A stretch of DNA of 64,000 nucleotides from Salvelinus alpinus (taxonomy: Eukaryota; Chordata; Actinopteri; Salmoniformes; Salmonidae). Below are positions 46,003 to 57,364 of this stretch, one piece after another. The DNA lies in assembly GCF_045679555.1 (NCBI RefSeq), contig NC_092100.1, positions 30,629,106 to 30,693,105 on the forward strand, written 5' to 3'. The notes below the pieces were generated by a model. The model was not told the origin of the DNA. It saw only the letters and a list, made by a program, of their open reading frames with translations, and did not search any database. A program made the translations under genes and the position numbers. Numbering within the stretch: position 1 is the stretch's first letter; every line of letters starts with the position of its first letter.

Positions 46003-47511
46003 ATAAACTCAGCAAAAAATGAAACGTCCCTTTTTCAGGACCCTGTCTTTCAAAGATAATGCGTAAAAATCAAATAACTTCACAGATCTTCCTTGTAGAG
46101 TTTAAACACGGTTTCCCATGCTTGTTCAATGAACCATAAACAATTAATGAACATGCACCTGTGAAATGGTCGTTAAGACACTAACAGCTTACAGATGGTA
46201 GGCAATTAAGGTCACAGTTATGAAAACTTAGGACACTGACTCTACTGACTCTGGAAAAACACCAAAAGAAAGATGCCCAAGATGCCTCTGCTCATCTGCG
46301 TGAACATGCCTTAGGCATGCTGCAAGGAGGCATGAGGACTGCAGATGTGGCCAGGGCAATAAATTGCAATGTCCGTACTGTGAGATGCCTAAGACAGCGC
46401 TACAGGGAGACAGAACGGACAGCTGATCTTCCTCGCAGTGGCAGACCACGTGTAACAACATCAGCACAGGATTGGTACATCCGAACATCACACCTGCAGT
46501 ACAGGTGCAGGATGGCAACAACAACTGCCCGAGTTACACCAGGAACGCACAATCCCTCCATCAGTATTCACTGTCCGCAATAGGCTGAGAGAGGCTGGAC
46601 TGAGGGCTTGTAGGCCTGTTGTAAGGCAGGTCCTCACCAGACATCACACACAACATCGCTTATGGGCACAAACCCACCGTCGCTGGACCAGACAGGACTG
46701 GCAAAAAGTGCTCTTCACTGACGTGTCGCGGTTTTGTCTCACCAGGGGTGATGGTCGGATTCGCGTTTATTGTCGAAGGAATGAGCGCTACACCAAGGCC
46801 TGTACTCTGGAGCGGGATCGATTTGGAGGTGGAGCGTCCGTCATGGTCTGGGGCAGTGTGTCACAGCATCATCGGACTGAGCTTGTTGTCATTGCAGGCA
46901 ATCTCAACGCTGTGCGTTACAGGGAAGACATCCTCCTCCCTCATGTGGTACCCTTCCTGCAGGCTCATCCTGACATGACCCTCCAGCATGACAATGCCAC
47001 CAGCCATACTGCTCGTTCTGTGCGTGATTTCCAGCAAGTCAGGAATGTCAGTGTTCTTGGAGGTGAAAATCAATAATCTGCCATGGCCAGCGAAGAGCCC
47101 GGATCTCAATCCCATTGAGCAGGTCTGGGACTTGTTGGATCGGAGGGTAAGGGCTAGGGCCATTCCCCCCAGAAATGTCCGGGAACTTGCAGGTGCCTTG
47201 GTGGAAGAGTGGGGTAACATCTCACAGCAAGAACTGGCAAATCTGGTGCAGTCCATGAGGAGGAGATGCACTGCAGTACTTAATGCAGCTGGTGGCCACA
47301 CCAGACACTGACTGTTACTTTTGATTTTGACCCCCCCCCTTTGTTCAGGGACACATTATTCCATTTATGTTAGTCACATGTCACATGGAACTTGTCAGTT
47401 TATGTCTCAGTTGTTGAATCTTATGTTCATACAAATATTTACACATGTTAAGTTCGCTGAAAATAAACGCAGTTGACAGTGAGAGGACATTTATTTTTTG
47501 GCTGAGTTTAT
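46003..47511 (+). mobile_element. Tc1-like transposon (family F), near full length
   Basis: Ends ATAAACTCAGCAAAAAATGA and TTTTTTGGCTGAGTTTATG next to TA. Plus-strand transposase: LQGGMRTADVARAINCNVRT with VRCLRQRYRETERTADLPRS (helix-turn-helix and linker, 46317-46583), LFTDVSRFCLTRGDGRIRVY, GGGASVMVWGSVSQHHRTEL, LQHDNATSHTARSVRDF (46708-47040), then after frame breaks [20 protein letters not shown] and RRRCTAVLNAAGGHTRH (47095-47311). Inactive. Confidence 0.88.
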
Positions 47512-48554
47512 GTAGGTAGGGGTAAAGTGTCTGCATAGACAAACAGTAGCAGCAGTGTAAAAAAGGGGGTCAATGCAAATAGTCGAGGTAGCCATTTGAT
47601 TAAGTTTTTAGCAGTCTTATGGCTTTGGGGTAGAAGCTGTTAATAAGGAGCCTTTTTGGACCTAAACTTGGCACTCTGGTACCGCTTGCCGTGCAGTAGC
47701 GGGGGGAATGGTCATTGACTAGGGTGGCTGGAGTCTTGGACAATTTTTAGGGCCTTCCTCTGACAACCTGGTATAGATGTCCTGGATGGCAGGAAGCTTG
47801 GCCCCAGTGATGCACTGGGCCATACGCATTACCCTCTGTAGTGCCTTGTGGTCAGATGCCAAGCAGTTGCCATATCAGGCAGTGATGCAACCAGTCAGGA
47901 TACTCTCAATGGTGCAGCTGTATAACTTTTTGAGTATCTGAGGACCCATCTTTTCTGTCTGCTGAGGGGGAATAGGTGTTGTCGTGCCCTCTTCACGACT
48001 GTCTTGGTGTGTTTGGACCATGATAGTTTGTTAGTGATGTGGACACCAAGGAACATGAAGCTCTCGACCCGCTCCACTACAGCCCTGTCTATGTGAATGG
48101 GGTCGTGCTCGACCCTCCTTTTCCTGTAGTCCACGATCAACAGTTTTGTGTGGTTCACATTGAGGGAGAGGTTGTTGTCCTGGTACCACACTGCCAGTTC
48201 TCTCACCTCCCTATAGGCTGTCTCATCGTTGTCAGTGATCAGGCCTTCCGCTGTTGTGTCGTCTGCAAACTTAATGATGGTGTTTGAGTCGTGCATGGCC
48301 ATGCAGTTGTGGGTGAACAGGGGGTGCAGACGTCATGAGCCTGTACCAGAAGCACCCACATGAAATAAGACAGATCACACTCTAAGGACTGAGGGGAACA
48401 TTAGTCAGGGACAGGTCTCAGAAGTATTCAAACAGCCCCAAGCTCATCTTAAGATAATATGGTCAGTATGTGTGCAATATTAATATAGTAATGTTGTGTG
48501 TGTTGCTGTTTTGTGCCCTCTTAAGCCTGTGTCCAGATTTCATATGTCCCTTAC

Positions 48555-48681
48555 CTTGGAGGTGCTCTATGGCTCTGTCCAGACTTCCTTGGGCCTGTGC
48601 TATAGCAGCCATGTCCTTATAGACAGAGCAGGCCTGGCCTGACCTCTCCTGACCCTCCAGCAGTCCCACACACCTCTCACA
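48555..48681 (-). pseudogene. ttc23: ttc23 exon (TPR segment), intact
   Basis: Acceptor TACTCTTTCTCAG, donor GTAAGG, 127 bases. Reads CERCVGLLEGQERSGQACSV then YKDMAAIAQAQGSLDRAIEH. It matches the human TTC23 segment around ECVPILRELAGVEQALGLHD with conserved QA.G..D..I.H spacing. This exon itself has no defect; it is called pseudogene because of the damage in the exons downstream. Confidence 0.6.
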
Positions 48682-49319
48682 CTGAGAAAGAGTAAAGCAG
48701 AACATTAGCAGCCTGGCCCTTTCTGTAGGCCTGTTGCAGTGTTGAGAGCTTGGCCCAGTGTATTAGTAGGAGCTACTGCCTGATTCTGGGCCAAGCGTGG
48801 GGCCTGAAGAGGAATGTCGAGCTAGGCCTGGCTGTGTCTAGCGGACTGGTGCCTCTGAAGTCTGATGCAGTGTGCAGACTATAATAGGGAATTCGCATAC
48901 AAAGCACTGTTTACTTTGTCACTAGTTGAAGGTCTCTATTGGTCTCTCCTCTGGGCAGACTGAGGAGTGTGTTGCACTCAGAGCCACATTATAAATAGAC
49001 TTACTGACACTGCCAAACAACTCCAGCACCTTGCTGAGCAACCACACTCCTCTAGAACTCCACACCAGGATGTCTAAATTAGGTTTGTCCTGGTAGTCGC
49101 AACACAGTGATCCACCTGCAGCAGCAAAAAATCCAGAGACAGTCCCTTATAGAGGCTGTGTGGATGTGAACAGAAATTTGATGTAACATCAAGATAACTG
49201 TCAAAATTCACCTATTCTAAAATATTGTTAAAATGTGTCGTTGATATGAGCAGCATGTACTGTAGGTGGTTAATATTATGCCATTCAGTACCAGCACACA
49301 ATACCAGCTCTAAATCTCT
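48682..49319. other. Presumed ttc23 intron
   Basis: At about 49003-49111 (minus) an open stretch after CTGCTGCAG reads DYQDKPNLDILVWSSRGVWL and ends at GTAAGT. It does not resemble TTC23 and its phase does not join the 48681 exon. Nothing else is seen. Confidence 0.35.
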
Positions 49320-49324
49320 GTACA

Positions 49325-50372
49325 TTTTACATTTACATTTAAGTCATTTAGCAGACGCTCTTATCCAGAGCGACTTACAAATTGGTGCATTCACCTTATG
49401 ATATCCAGTGGAACAACCACTTTACAATAGTGCATCTAACTCTTTTAAGGGGGGGGGGGGGGGGGGTTAGAAGGATTACTTTATCCTATCCTAGGTATTC
49501 CTTAAAGAGGTGGGGTTTCAGGTGTCTCCGGAAGGTGGTGATTGACTCCGCTGACCTGGCGTCGTGAGGGAGTTTGTTCCACCATTGGGGTGCCAGAGCA
49601 GCGAACAGTTTTGACTGGGCTGAGCGGGAACTGTACTTCCTCAGAGGTAGGGAGGCGAGCAGGCCAGAGGTGGATGAACGCAGTGCCCTTGTTTGGGTGT
49701 AGGGCCTGATCAGAGCCTGAAGGTACGGAGGTGCCGTTCCCCTCACAGCTCCGTAGGCAAGCACCATGGTCTTGTAGCGGATGCGAGCTTCAACTGGAAG
49801 CCAGTGGAGAGAGCGGAGGAGCGGGGTGACGTGAGAGAACTTGGGAAAGTTGAACACCAGACGGGCTGCGGCGTTCTGGATGAGTTGTAGGGGTTTAATG
49901 GCACAGGCAGGGAGCCCAGCCAACAGCGAGTTGCAGTAATCCAGACGGGAGATGACAAGTGCCTGGATTAGGACCTGCGCCGCTTCCTGCGTGAGGCAGG
50001 GTCGTACTCTGCGAATGTTGTAGAGCATGAACCTACAGGAACGGGTCACCGCCTTGATGTTAGTTGAGAACGACAGGGTGTTGTCCAGGATCACGCCAAG
50101 GTGATTAGCACTCTGGGAGGAGGACACAATGGAGTTGTCAACCGTGATGGCGAGATCATGGAACGGGCAGTCCTTCCCCGGGAGGAAGAGCAGCTCCGTC
50201 TTGCCGAGGTTCAGCTTGAGGTGGTGATCCGTCATCCACACTGATATGTCTGCCAGACATGCAGAGATGCGATTCACCACCTGGTTATCAGAGGGGGGAA
50301 AGGAGAAGATTAATTGTGTGTCGTCTGCATAGCAATGATAGGAGAGACCATGTGAGGATATGACAGAGCCAA
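49325..50372 (-). mobile_element. L2-clade LINE copy 2, 5'-truncated
   Basis: GTACA lies on each side (49320-49324 and 50373-50377). The 3' tail ATTTACATTTAAG and hairpin (49356-49372) match copy 1. The open frame 50280-49486 (minus) covers the C-terminal 264 residues of the LINE protein, ending HLFKEYLG. A run of about 18 G follows the stop on the plus strand. Confidence 0.9.
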
Positions 50373-50377
50373 GTACA

Positions 50378-52310
50378 ATAGGCCTTCAGTCTTACACCCT
50401 CCCTCACAATACTACGGGTGAGGTGGGGGATGCCAGCAGGAGGCTAAAGCAGAGGAGACTTGCATCATCCTCAGCAAGGACAATAGTCAGACTCCATCAA
50501 TCTAGCCTGCTAACAGCCTCAACTCCCCCACAGGATTCAGAAGCTCTAATGGAGTCTAAATTCAATTCAGCTCCACTGTCAGAAGGTGGCCTTCCTCAGA
50601 AGGCATCTTACACATACAGTATCAATACCACGCTACAGTACTGCCACTGCAGCAGGAAAATTCCCCATTGTTAATCAATCCCTCTACATGGACATTGCAC
50701 AGTAAAGCAGGGAATTGGTGTCGACAGTAATTGTCTATTATTTACCCCATAAATACTGGTATAAATTACTACAAATCAAACATCAGTGTGTATAGTTGCT
50801 GCAGTAGAAAAGATGTGGTAGAGGGTAGTACTAAATCCATCTCTGAGTTTTCCCATGGATGCCAGATTATTCAAACACGCCTTGATAGGAGCTGGCCTAC
50901 ATGGGAGTGGGACTTTTCCACCCATCTGCTGTGCATCAGAAATTCCAGGGAACGGCACGGCCTTTTAGGGCAGCTGGGATGGTTGGCTACAGGAGCAGCT
51001 TTGTGTGTGTACTGCCCAGGCCAGTGTAATGCCTTCCTGCCCACATAGACAGACCTGTGGACAATGCCACTGTATCCCCTCATTCAGCAGCCGATGACAT
51101 CCTCACAGGATGCAGTATGTCAACTGCAGCTGAAATCGAATTCACTGTCCACAGAGCGGAGTAATAATGTAATTAGAGATTTTGCCATGACCTGCCAAGC
51201 AGCCCACACGGCCCTCTGTTTAGTAATGTTAACCAGACCAATGCTGACGTACGTTGTCCTATGAAGGTTTGCGCTTTAAACAGGGAAAATTATAGTGTTC
51301 ACAAAGTCAGCAAAGTAACTATTCAGGTGAAAATACAGCAAAACGAATACAGAAAACCTGCTCTGTTAGACTATGGTGCTTTGGTAGGCCATTGGAACAT
51401 AACACAATCGTTTTGTCATTTTTTTTCACTGTTACATCACCTAGATATGAGAGCAAAACATGACATGTAGCCATAGGAATGCAACAGTCAGTGGGCGATG
51501 AGAACCATAATCGACGCCTCAACTGTGAACGTCCAATGTCAAGGTACAGGTGGCAAAATAAACTCTATAATACTGTGACTATGATCAGTATTTAATATTG
51601 TGCTCATCACACTCCCACCTTGTACCTCTACAATGAGTTAAATCGAAAATCTCCACCTGGACCCAAAACTGTGTTAAAGCTTGTTCCATTGTTCAAGGCT
51701 TTTGTGGGTACATTCACACTGGTCACAACACTACAGTCCTATTGACTATGATGCTATAGACGCCGGCCAAGTTCAGAGTCATCATCCAACAAAAGAGATT
51801 TAGCAAGCTTACACACCAGCGAGAGTCTGCACATTTTTCCAATTTCACAAATCGCATAAACAAACTGTCAGTCATAAAAACCTTAAAAGGATGACCTCAC
51901 CCCCAAATACTTTCTACCTCAGCTCCCTGCAAGTTGAAACACTAATGCTACTATTCCAACCTGAGTATATATTCAGAATTACCATGATCATTATATTCGG
52001 TTCTATATATTGGTACCACGTTTGCATCAGCCATGTCTTGTAATTAATATTGACTTGTACAGAAAATGTTAGGCATTCATTAATTACTCAAATTATGTTT
52101 GGACAAATCCATAACATTGAAGTCAATGCAACTCCCAGACAGGGCTATCAGATGTTCAGGTAGTGGTTGTGTTTGTGTTGAAGGTATCCAAACATCAACC
52201 TCTATCTTTCCCTGAGCCAATGTCTCCTGTGAGAGCTCCCAAACCCTATCAATGCCATGCTGGTTGTAACAACACATATTCTTGAGTGTAGAAGGGTGGG
52301 AAGGCATTAA
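50378..52310. other. Unassigned DNA, no recognised feature
   Basis: Low-repeat sequence. It could hold more upstream ttc23 exons, but none of its open frames resembles TTC23. Confidence 0.35.
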
Positions 52311-53870
52311 TATTTTGTGGCTTAAACAATGTTGCCTGTAGCGCCTTGCGGTTGGATGCCAAGCAGTGCTCTGCAGCTGTATAACTTTTTGAGGATCTGA
52401 GGGCCCATGCAAAATCTTTTTAGCCAACTGTGGGGGAAGAGGTGTTGTAGTGCCCTCTTCATGACTGTGTTTGTGTGTTTGGACCATGATAGATCCTTAG
52501 TGATGTGGACACCGAGGAACTTGAAGCTCTCTACCCACTCCACTAGAGCCCTGTCGAAGTGAATGGGGTCATGCTCAGACCCATTTCCTGTAGACCACGG
52601 TCAGCTTCTTTGTCTAGCTGACGTTGAGGGAGAGGTTGTTGTCCTGCCACCACACTGCCAGGTCTCTGACCTCCTCCCTATAAGCTGTGAGTTGTGCAGT
52701 CGTGGGTGACCAGGGAGTATAGGAGGGGAGCACACACCTCTGAAGGGCCCCCATGTTCAGGGTCAGCGTGGCAGATGTGTTGTTGCCTTCCCTCACCACC
52801 TGGGGGCATCCCGCCAGGAAGTCCAGGATCCAGTTGCAGAGGGAGGTGTTAGTCCCAGGGTCCTCAGCTTAGTGATGAGCTTGGAGGGCACTATGGTGTT
52901 GAACGCTGAGCTATAGTCAATGAACAGCATTCTCATGTAGCTGTTCCTCTTGTCCAGGTGGGAGAGGGCAGTATGGAGTGCAATGGAGATTGTATCATCT
53001 GTGGCTCTGTTGTAGCGATATGTGAATTAGAGTGGGTCCAGGGTGTTTGAGATGGTGTTGATGTGAGCCATGACCAGACTTTCGACACATTTCATGGCTA
53101 CAGATGTGAGTGCTACGGGGCGTTCGTCATTTAGTCAGGTTACCTTGGCATTCTTGGGCACAGGGATGATGGAGGTCTGCTTGAAGCATATAGGTATTAC
53201 AGACTGTCAGGGAGAGATTGAAAATGTTATTGTAGACATTTGTCAGTTGGTCAGTGCATGCTCTGAGTACGCACCCTTTGTAATCCGTGGCAGTTTGCAA
53301 GCCCTGCCACATCTAACGAGTGTCAGAGCCGGTGTAGTAGGATTTGATCTTAGTCCTGTATAAAGCGGCAGCTCTATCCCTTAGCTCAATGTGGATGTTG
53401 CCTGTAATACATGGCTTCTGGTTGGGATATGTATGCAAGGTAAATGTGGGGACGACGTCGATGCACTTATTAATAAAGCCGGTGACTGATGTGGTAAACT
53501 CCTCAATGCCATCGGAAAGAGAACATATTCCAGTCTGTGCTAGCGAACCAGTCCTGTAGCTTAGCATCCGCTTCGTCTGACCACTTTTGTATTGAGTGCA
53601 TCACTGGTACTTCCTTTTTTAATTTTAGCTTGTAAGCAGGAATCAGGAGGATAGAGTTATGGTCAGATTTGCGAAATGTTGGGTGAAGGAAAGGTTTGTA
53701 CAGTATGTGTGTGGATTAAAGGAGATCTTGAGTTATTTTGCCTCTAGTTGCACAGGTGCTGGTAGAAATTAGGTAAAACAGATTTCAATTTTCCTGCATT
53801 AAAATCACCAGCCTCTAGGAGCGCCTGATCAATGCAGTTTTGTGCAAAAAGCATCCCCAGTACACAAGGG
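52311..53870 (-). mobile_element. LINE fragment, degenerate (same group as 44945)
   Basis: Minus-strand pieces: SFKFLGVHITKDLSWSKHTN and VMKRALQHLFPHS (52540-52420), NNLSLNVS near 52620, and further upstream WQGLQTATDYKG, DQLTNVYNNIFNLSL (53300-53200) and IHIELRDRAAALYRTK (53400). Many stops. Confidence 0.78.
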
Positions 53871-54205
53871 TTAGCTCTTACAGCCAGAGCATTGAGGGGA
53901 ATCATGAATCATTTATGCAGGTTATGGGGATGTGTTGTCCTCCATGCCCCTGCTCCACTGCTCCAGCTGAACGAGTGGGACGGGCAGTAACCCTACCCAC
54001 CCAAAGCTGACCTGCAGCTGCGCACACTCTCACCAGTTTTGTACTTGACAACAGGCCTGGGAGAAAGCTTGATGTTGACATAAAAAATTGCAACTTTAAG
54101 GGTACTAAATTCACTTCTAATGTGAAGACTTTCCATGACACTACAGCCCTAAACTAGAGCAGAAAAGACCATATTGTCTGAGCTAACTGAACTATTACAA
54201 TTGAT

Positions 54206-54345
54206 CTCAGGGATCATCAACAAGATTCAGCCAGGGGCCTGAAAATAATTACAAATAATTTGCAAATTGAGCGCAAGAAGCCCAAACCGATCAAATATTT
54301 CTCTAAAACATAATAATTTCATAATAACTTTTCCATACGCTCACA
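54206..54345. mobile_element. hAT-like MITE, left part
   Basis: CAGGGATCATCAACAAGATT followed by AGCGCAAGAAGCCCAAACCG is clearly related to 27680-28004. It is cut off by the adjoining Tc1. The region 53871-54205 before it shows nothing recognised. Confidence 0.65.
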
Positions 54346-54355
54346 TCATTTGTTA

Positions 54356-55694
54356 ATTCTTAAAGTATTCAGACCGCTTCCCTTTTTCCACATTTGTTTA
54401 TGCTACAGTCTTATTATGGAATTGATAAGATTTGTTTTTTTCCTCATCAATCTACACACAATACCCGATAATGGCAAAGCAAAAGCAGGTAAAAATCTTT
54501 TTTTTGCAAATGTATTAAAAATAAAAAACAGAAATACCTTATTTACATAAATATTCAGACCCTTTGCTATGAGACTCGAAAATGACCTCAGGCGCATCTT
54601 GTTTCCATTGATCATCCTTGAGATGTTTCTACGAGTCCACCTGTGGTAAATTCAATTGATTGGACATGATTTAGAAAGGCACACATCTGTCTATATAAGG
54701 TCCCACAGTTGACAGTGCTTGTCAGAGCAAAAACCAAGTCATGAGGTCAAAGGAATTGTCCGTAGAGCTCCGAGACAGGATTGTGTTGAGGCACAGATAT
54801 GGGGAAGGGTACAAAAAAAAAATTCTGCAGCATTGAAGGTCCCCAAGAACCCAGTGGCCTCCATCATTCTTAAATGAAAGAAGTTTGGAACCGCCTAGAC
54901 TCTTCCTAGAGCTGGCTGCCCGGCCAAACTGAGCAATCTGGGGAGAAGGGCCTTGGTCAGGGAGGTGACCAAGAACCTGATGGTCACGCCGACAGAGCTC
55001 CAGAGTTCCTCTGTGGAGATGGGAGAACCTTCCAGAAGGACAACCATCTCTGCAGGACTCCACCAATCAGAAAAATATACAGTACCAGTCAAAAGTTTGG
55101 ACACACCCACTCCTTCCAGGGTTTTTCTTTATTTTTACTAATAAATCAGGTGGAGTGCTGGGAGTTTGCCACAAGGCACCTAAAGGACTCTCAGACCATG
55201 AGAAACAAGATTCTCTGGTCTGATGAAACCAAGATTGAACTCGTTGGCCTGAATGCCAAGCGTCACGTCTGGAGGAAACTTGGCACCATCCCTACGGTGA
55301 AGCATGGTGGTGGCAGCATCATGCTGTTGGGATGTTTTTCAGTGGCAGGGACTTTCAGACAAGTCAGGATTGAGGGAAAGATTAACGAAGCAAAGTACAG
55401 AGATATCCTTGGTGAAAACCTGCTCCAGAGCGCTCAAGACTTCAAACTGAGGCTAAGATTCAACCTTCCGATAGGACAATGACTCAAAGCACACAGCCAA
55501 GACAACGCAGGAGTGGCTTTGGGACAAGTCTCTGAATGTCCTTACATCCAAAAAACTGTTTTTGCTTTGTCATTATGGGATATTGTGTGTAGATTGATGA
55601 GGAAAAATAACTATTTAATCTATTTTAGAATAAGGATGTAACGTAACAAAATGTGGAAAAAGTCAAGGGGTCTGAATACTTTCCGAATGAGCTG
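54356..55694 (+). mobile_element. Tc1-like transposon (family A), chimeric
   Basis: The right end (CTTTCCGAATGAGCTG next to TA) and the subterminal sequence match family A; the left terminus is degraded. Plus-strand pieces include VREVTKNLMVTPTELQSSSV, and after a foreign block HLKDSQTMRNKILWSDETKI, VGLNAKRHVWRKLGTIPTVK and [18 protein letters not shown] (55150-55480). The 55079-55140 block is a family E terminal sequence (CAGTACCAGTCAAAAGTTTG). Confidence 0.82.
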
Positions 55695-55846
55695 TATATC
55701 TCTATTATGTGTGGGAATACTTTGTAACAGATGTCCTAAGTTAAAATTACTTGTAGCTGATTTACAATATTTTATGTCCCAAAATAAATATATACAGCAC
55801 CAGCACATTTTTTCTCATCCCAGGGATTTAACAATGGTGTAAAGTA

Positions 55847-57030
55847 CACTATATATACAAAAGTATGTGGACAACCCTTCAAATTAGTTTATTCGGCTAT
55901 TTCAGCCACACCCGTTGCTGACAGGTGTATAAAATCGAGCACACCGCCATGCAATCTCCATTGACAAACGTTAGCAGTAGAATGGCCTTACTGAAGAGCT
56001 CAGTGACTTTCAGCATGGCACCGTCATAGGATGTCACCTTTCTAACAAGTCAGTTCGAAAAATTTCTGCCCTGCTAGAGCTGCCCCAGTCAACTGTAAGT
56101 GCTGCTATTGTGAAGTGGAAACGTCTAGGAGCAACAATGGCTCAGCTGCAGTGTGGTAGGCCACACAAGCTCACTGAATGGGACCACCGGAGTGCTGAAG
56201 CGCATAGCGTGTAAAAATCCTCTGTCCTCTGTTGCAACACTCACTACCGAGTTCCAAACTCCCTCTGGAAGCAACGTCAGCACAATAATTGTTTTGTCGG
56301 GAGCTTCATGAAATGGGTTTCCATGGCCAAGCAGCCGCACAAAAGCCTAAGATCATCATGTGCATTGCCAAGCGTTGGCTGTAGTGGTGTAAAGCTTGTT
56401 GCCATTGGACTCTGGAGCAGTGGAAATGCGTTCTCTGGAGAGATGAGTCTGGGTTTGGAGAACGCAGGAGAACGCTACCTGCCCGAATGCGTGGTGCCAA
56501 CTGTAAAGTTTGGTGGAGGAGAAATAATGGTCTATGGCTGTTTTTCATGGTTCGGGCTAGGCCCGTTAGTTCCAGTGAAGGAAAATCTTAATGCTACATC
56601 ATACAATGACATTCTAGATGCTTCTGTGCTTCCAACTTTGTGGCAACAGTTTTGGTAAGTCCCTTTGCTGTTTCAGCATGACAATGCCTCCGTGCACAAA
56701 GCGAGGTCCATAGAGAAATGGTTTGTCGAGATCGGTGTGGAAGAACTTGACTGGCCTGCACAGAGCCCTGACCTCAACCCCACCTTTGGGATGAATTGGA
56801 AAGCTGACTGCAAGCCAGGCCTAATCGCCCAACATCAGTGCCCGACATCGCTAATGCTCTTGTGGCTGAATGGAAGCAAGTCCCCGCAGCGATGTTCCAA
56901 CATCTAATGGAAAGCCTTCCCAGAAGAGTGGAGGCTGTTATGACAGCAAAGGGGGGACCAACTTCATATTAATGCCAATGATTTTGGAATGAGATGTTCG
57001 ACGAGCAGATGTCCACATGGTAATGTAATG
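55847..57030 (+). mobile_element. Tc1-like transposon (family G), degenerate
   Basis: Left end CACTATATATACAAAAGTAT after TA, right end near TCCACATGGTAATGTAATG then TA. Plus-strand pieces: LPQSTVSAAIVKWKRLGATM (HTH), [38 protein letters not shown] and WPAQSPDLNPTFGMNWK. Stops and frameshifts throughout. Confidence 0.83.
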
Positions 57031-57364
57031 TAGCTCAAGCCAATGCTTACACCTATCCAATGCTTGGCAATTAATGAGGAGAGGGATGGACAATTGTCAT
57101 GCAGCCATTGATTTCAGGTGACTTCATCAACAGATGGAATGTGTCCCAAATGGCACCCTATTCTCTATACATAGTGCACTAATTTTGACCAGGGCTCATA
57201 GCGCTCTGTTCCGAAGTAGTGCATTATACAGGGAAAAGTTATAGGAATAGGGTATCCTTTGGGATGCATTCTGCCTGTTGAGCCCCACCCTGCCTATTGT
57301 AAAAAATATTCCCCCAGTTAAGCAAATTAAAGGGAGAGACTATAACTATAATTTATGTAGTAAA
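57031..57364. other. No recognised feature
   Basis: A short stretch with CATAGTGCACTAATTTTGAC and GGCACCCTATTCTCTATACA, the kind of low-copy motif often seen dispersed in salmonids, but no boundaries can be drawn. Confidence 0.3.

Larger units (their letters stand above)
44945..48340 (-). mobile_element. LINE (same group as 5881), interrupted by SINE and Tc1
   Basis: 3' end at the left (TTTGTCACATGCGCTGAATA). The 3' UTR contains the SINE at about 45046-45893 and the Tc1 at 46003-47511. The coding part (48302-47895, minus) reads IIKFADDTTAEGLITDNDET (FADD active site), NNLSLNVNHTKLLIVDYRKR and SFMFLGVHITNKLSWSKHTK, then breaks. The 5' end is truncated near 48340. Confidence 0.82.
41345..48681 (-). 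pseudogene. ttc23: ttc23 (tetratricopeptide repeat protein 23) remnant
   Basis: Five separated minus-strand segments match consecutive parts of vertebrate TTC23, in the correct order: 48555-48681, 44678-44741, about 43905-43975, 41563-41640 and 41345-41450. TTC23 is a TPR protein of the primary cilium (Ellis-van Creveld zone, hedgehog signalling), and it is the neighbour of SYNM in human, transcribed towards it. One segment has a TGA inside the conserved region and another has a likely frame break. The exon expected between the first two is not seen. The interval is filled by a solo LTR, a LINE, a Tc1 and a SINE. I infer that this copy is decayed. Upstream exons were not found up to the window end. 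Confidence 0.62.
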
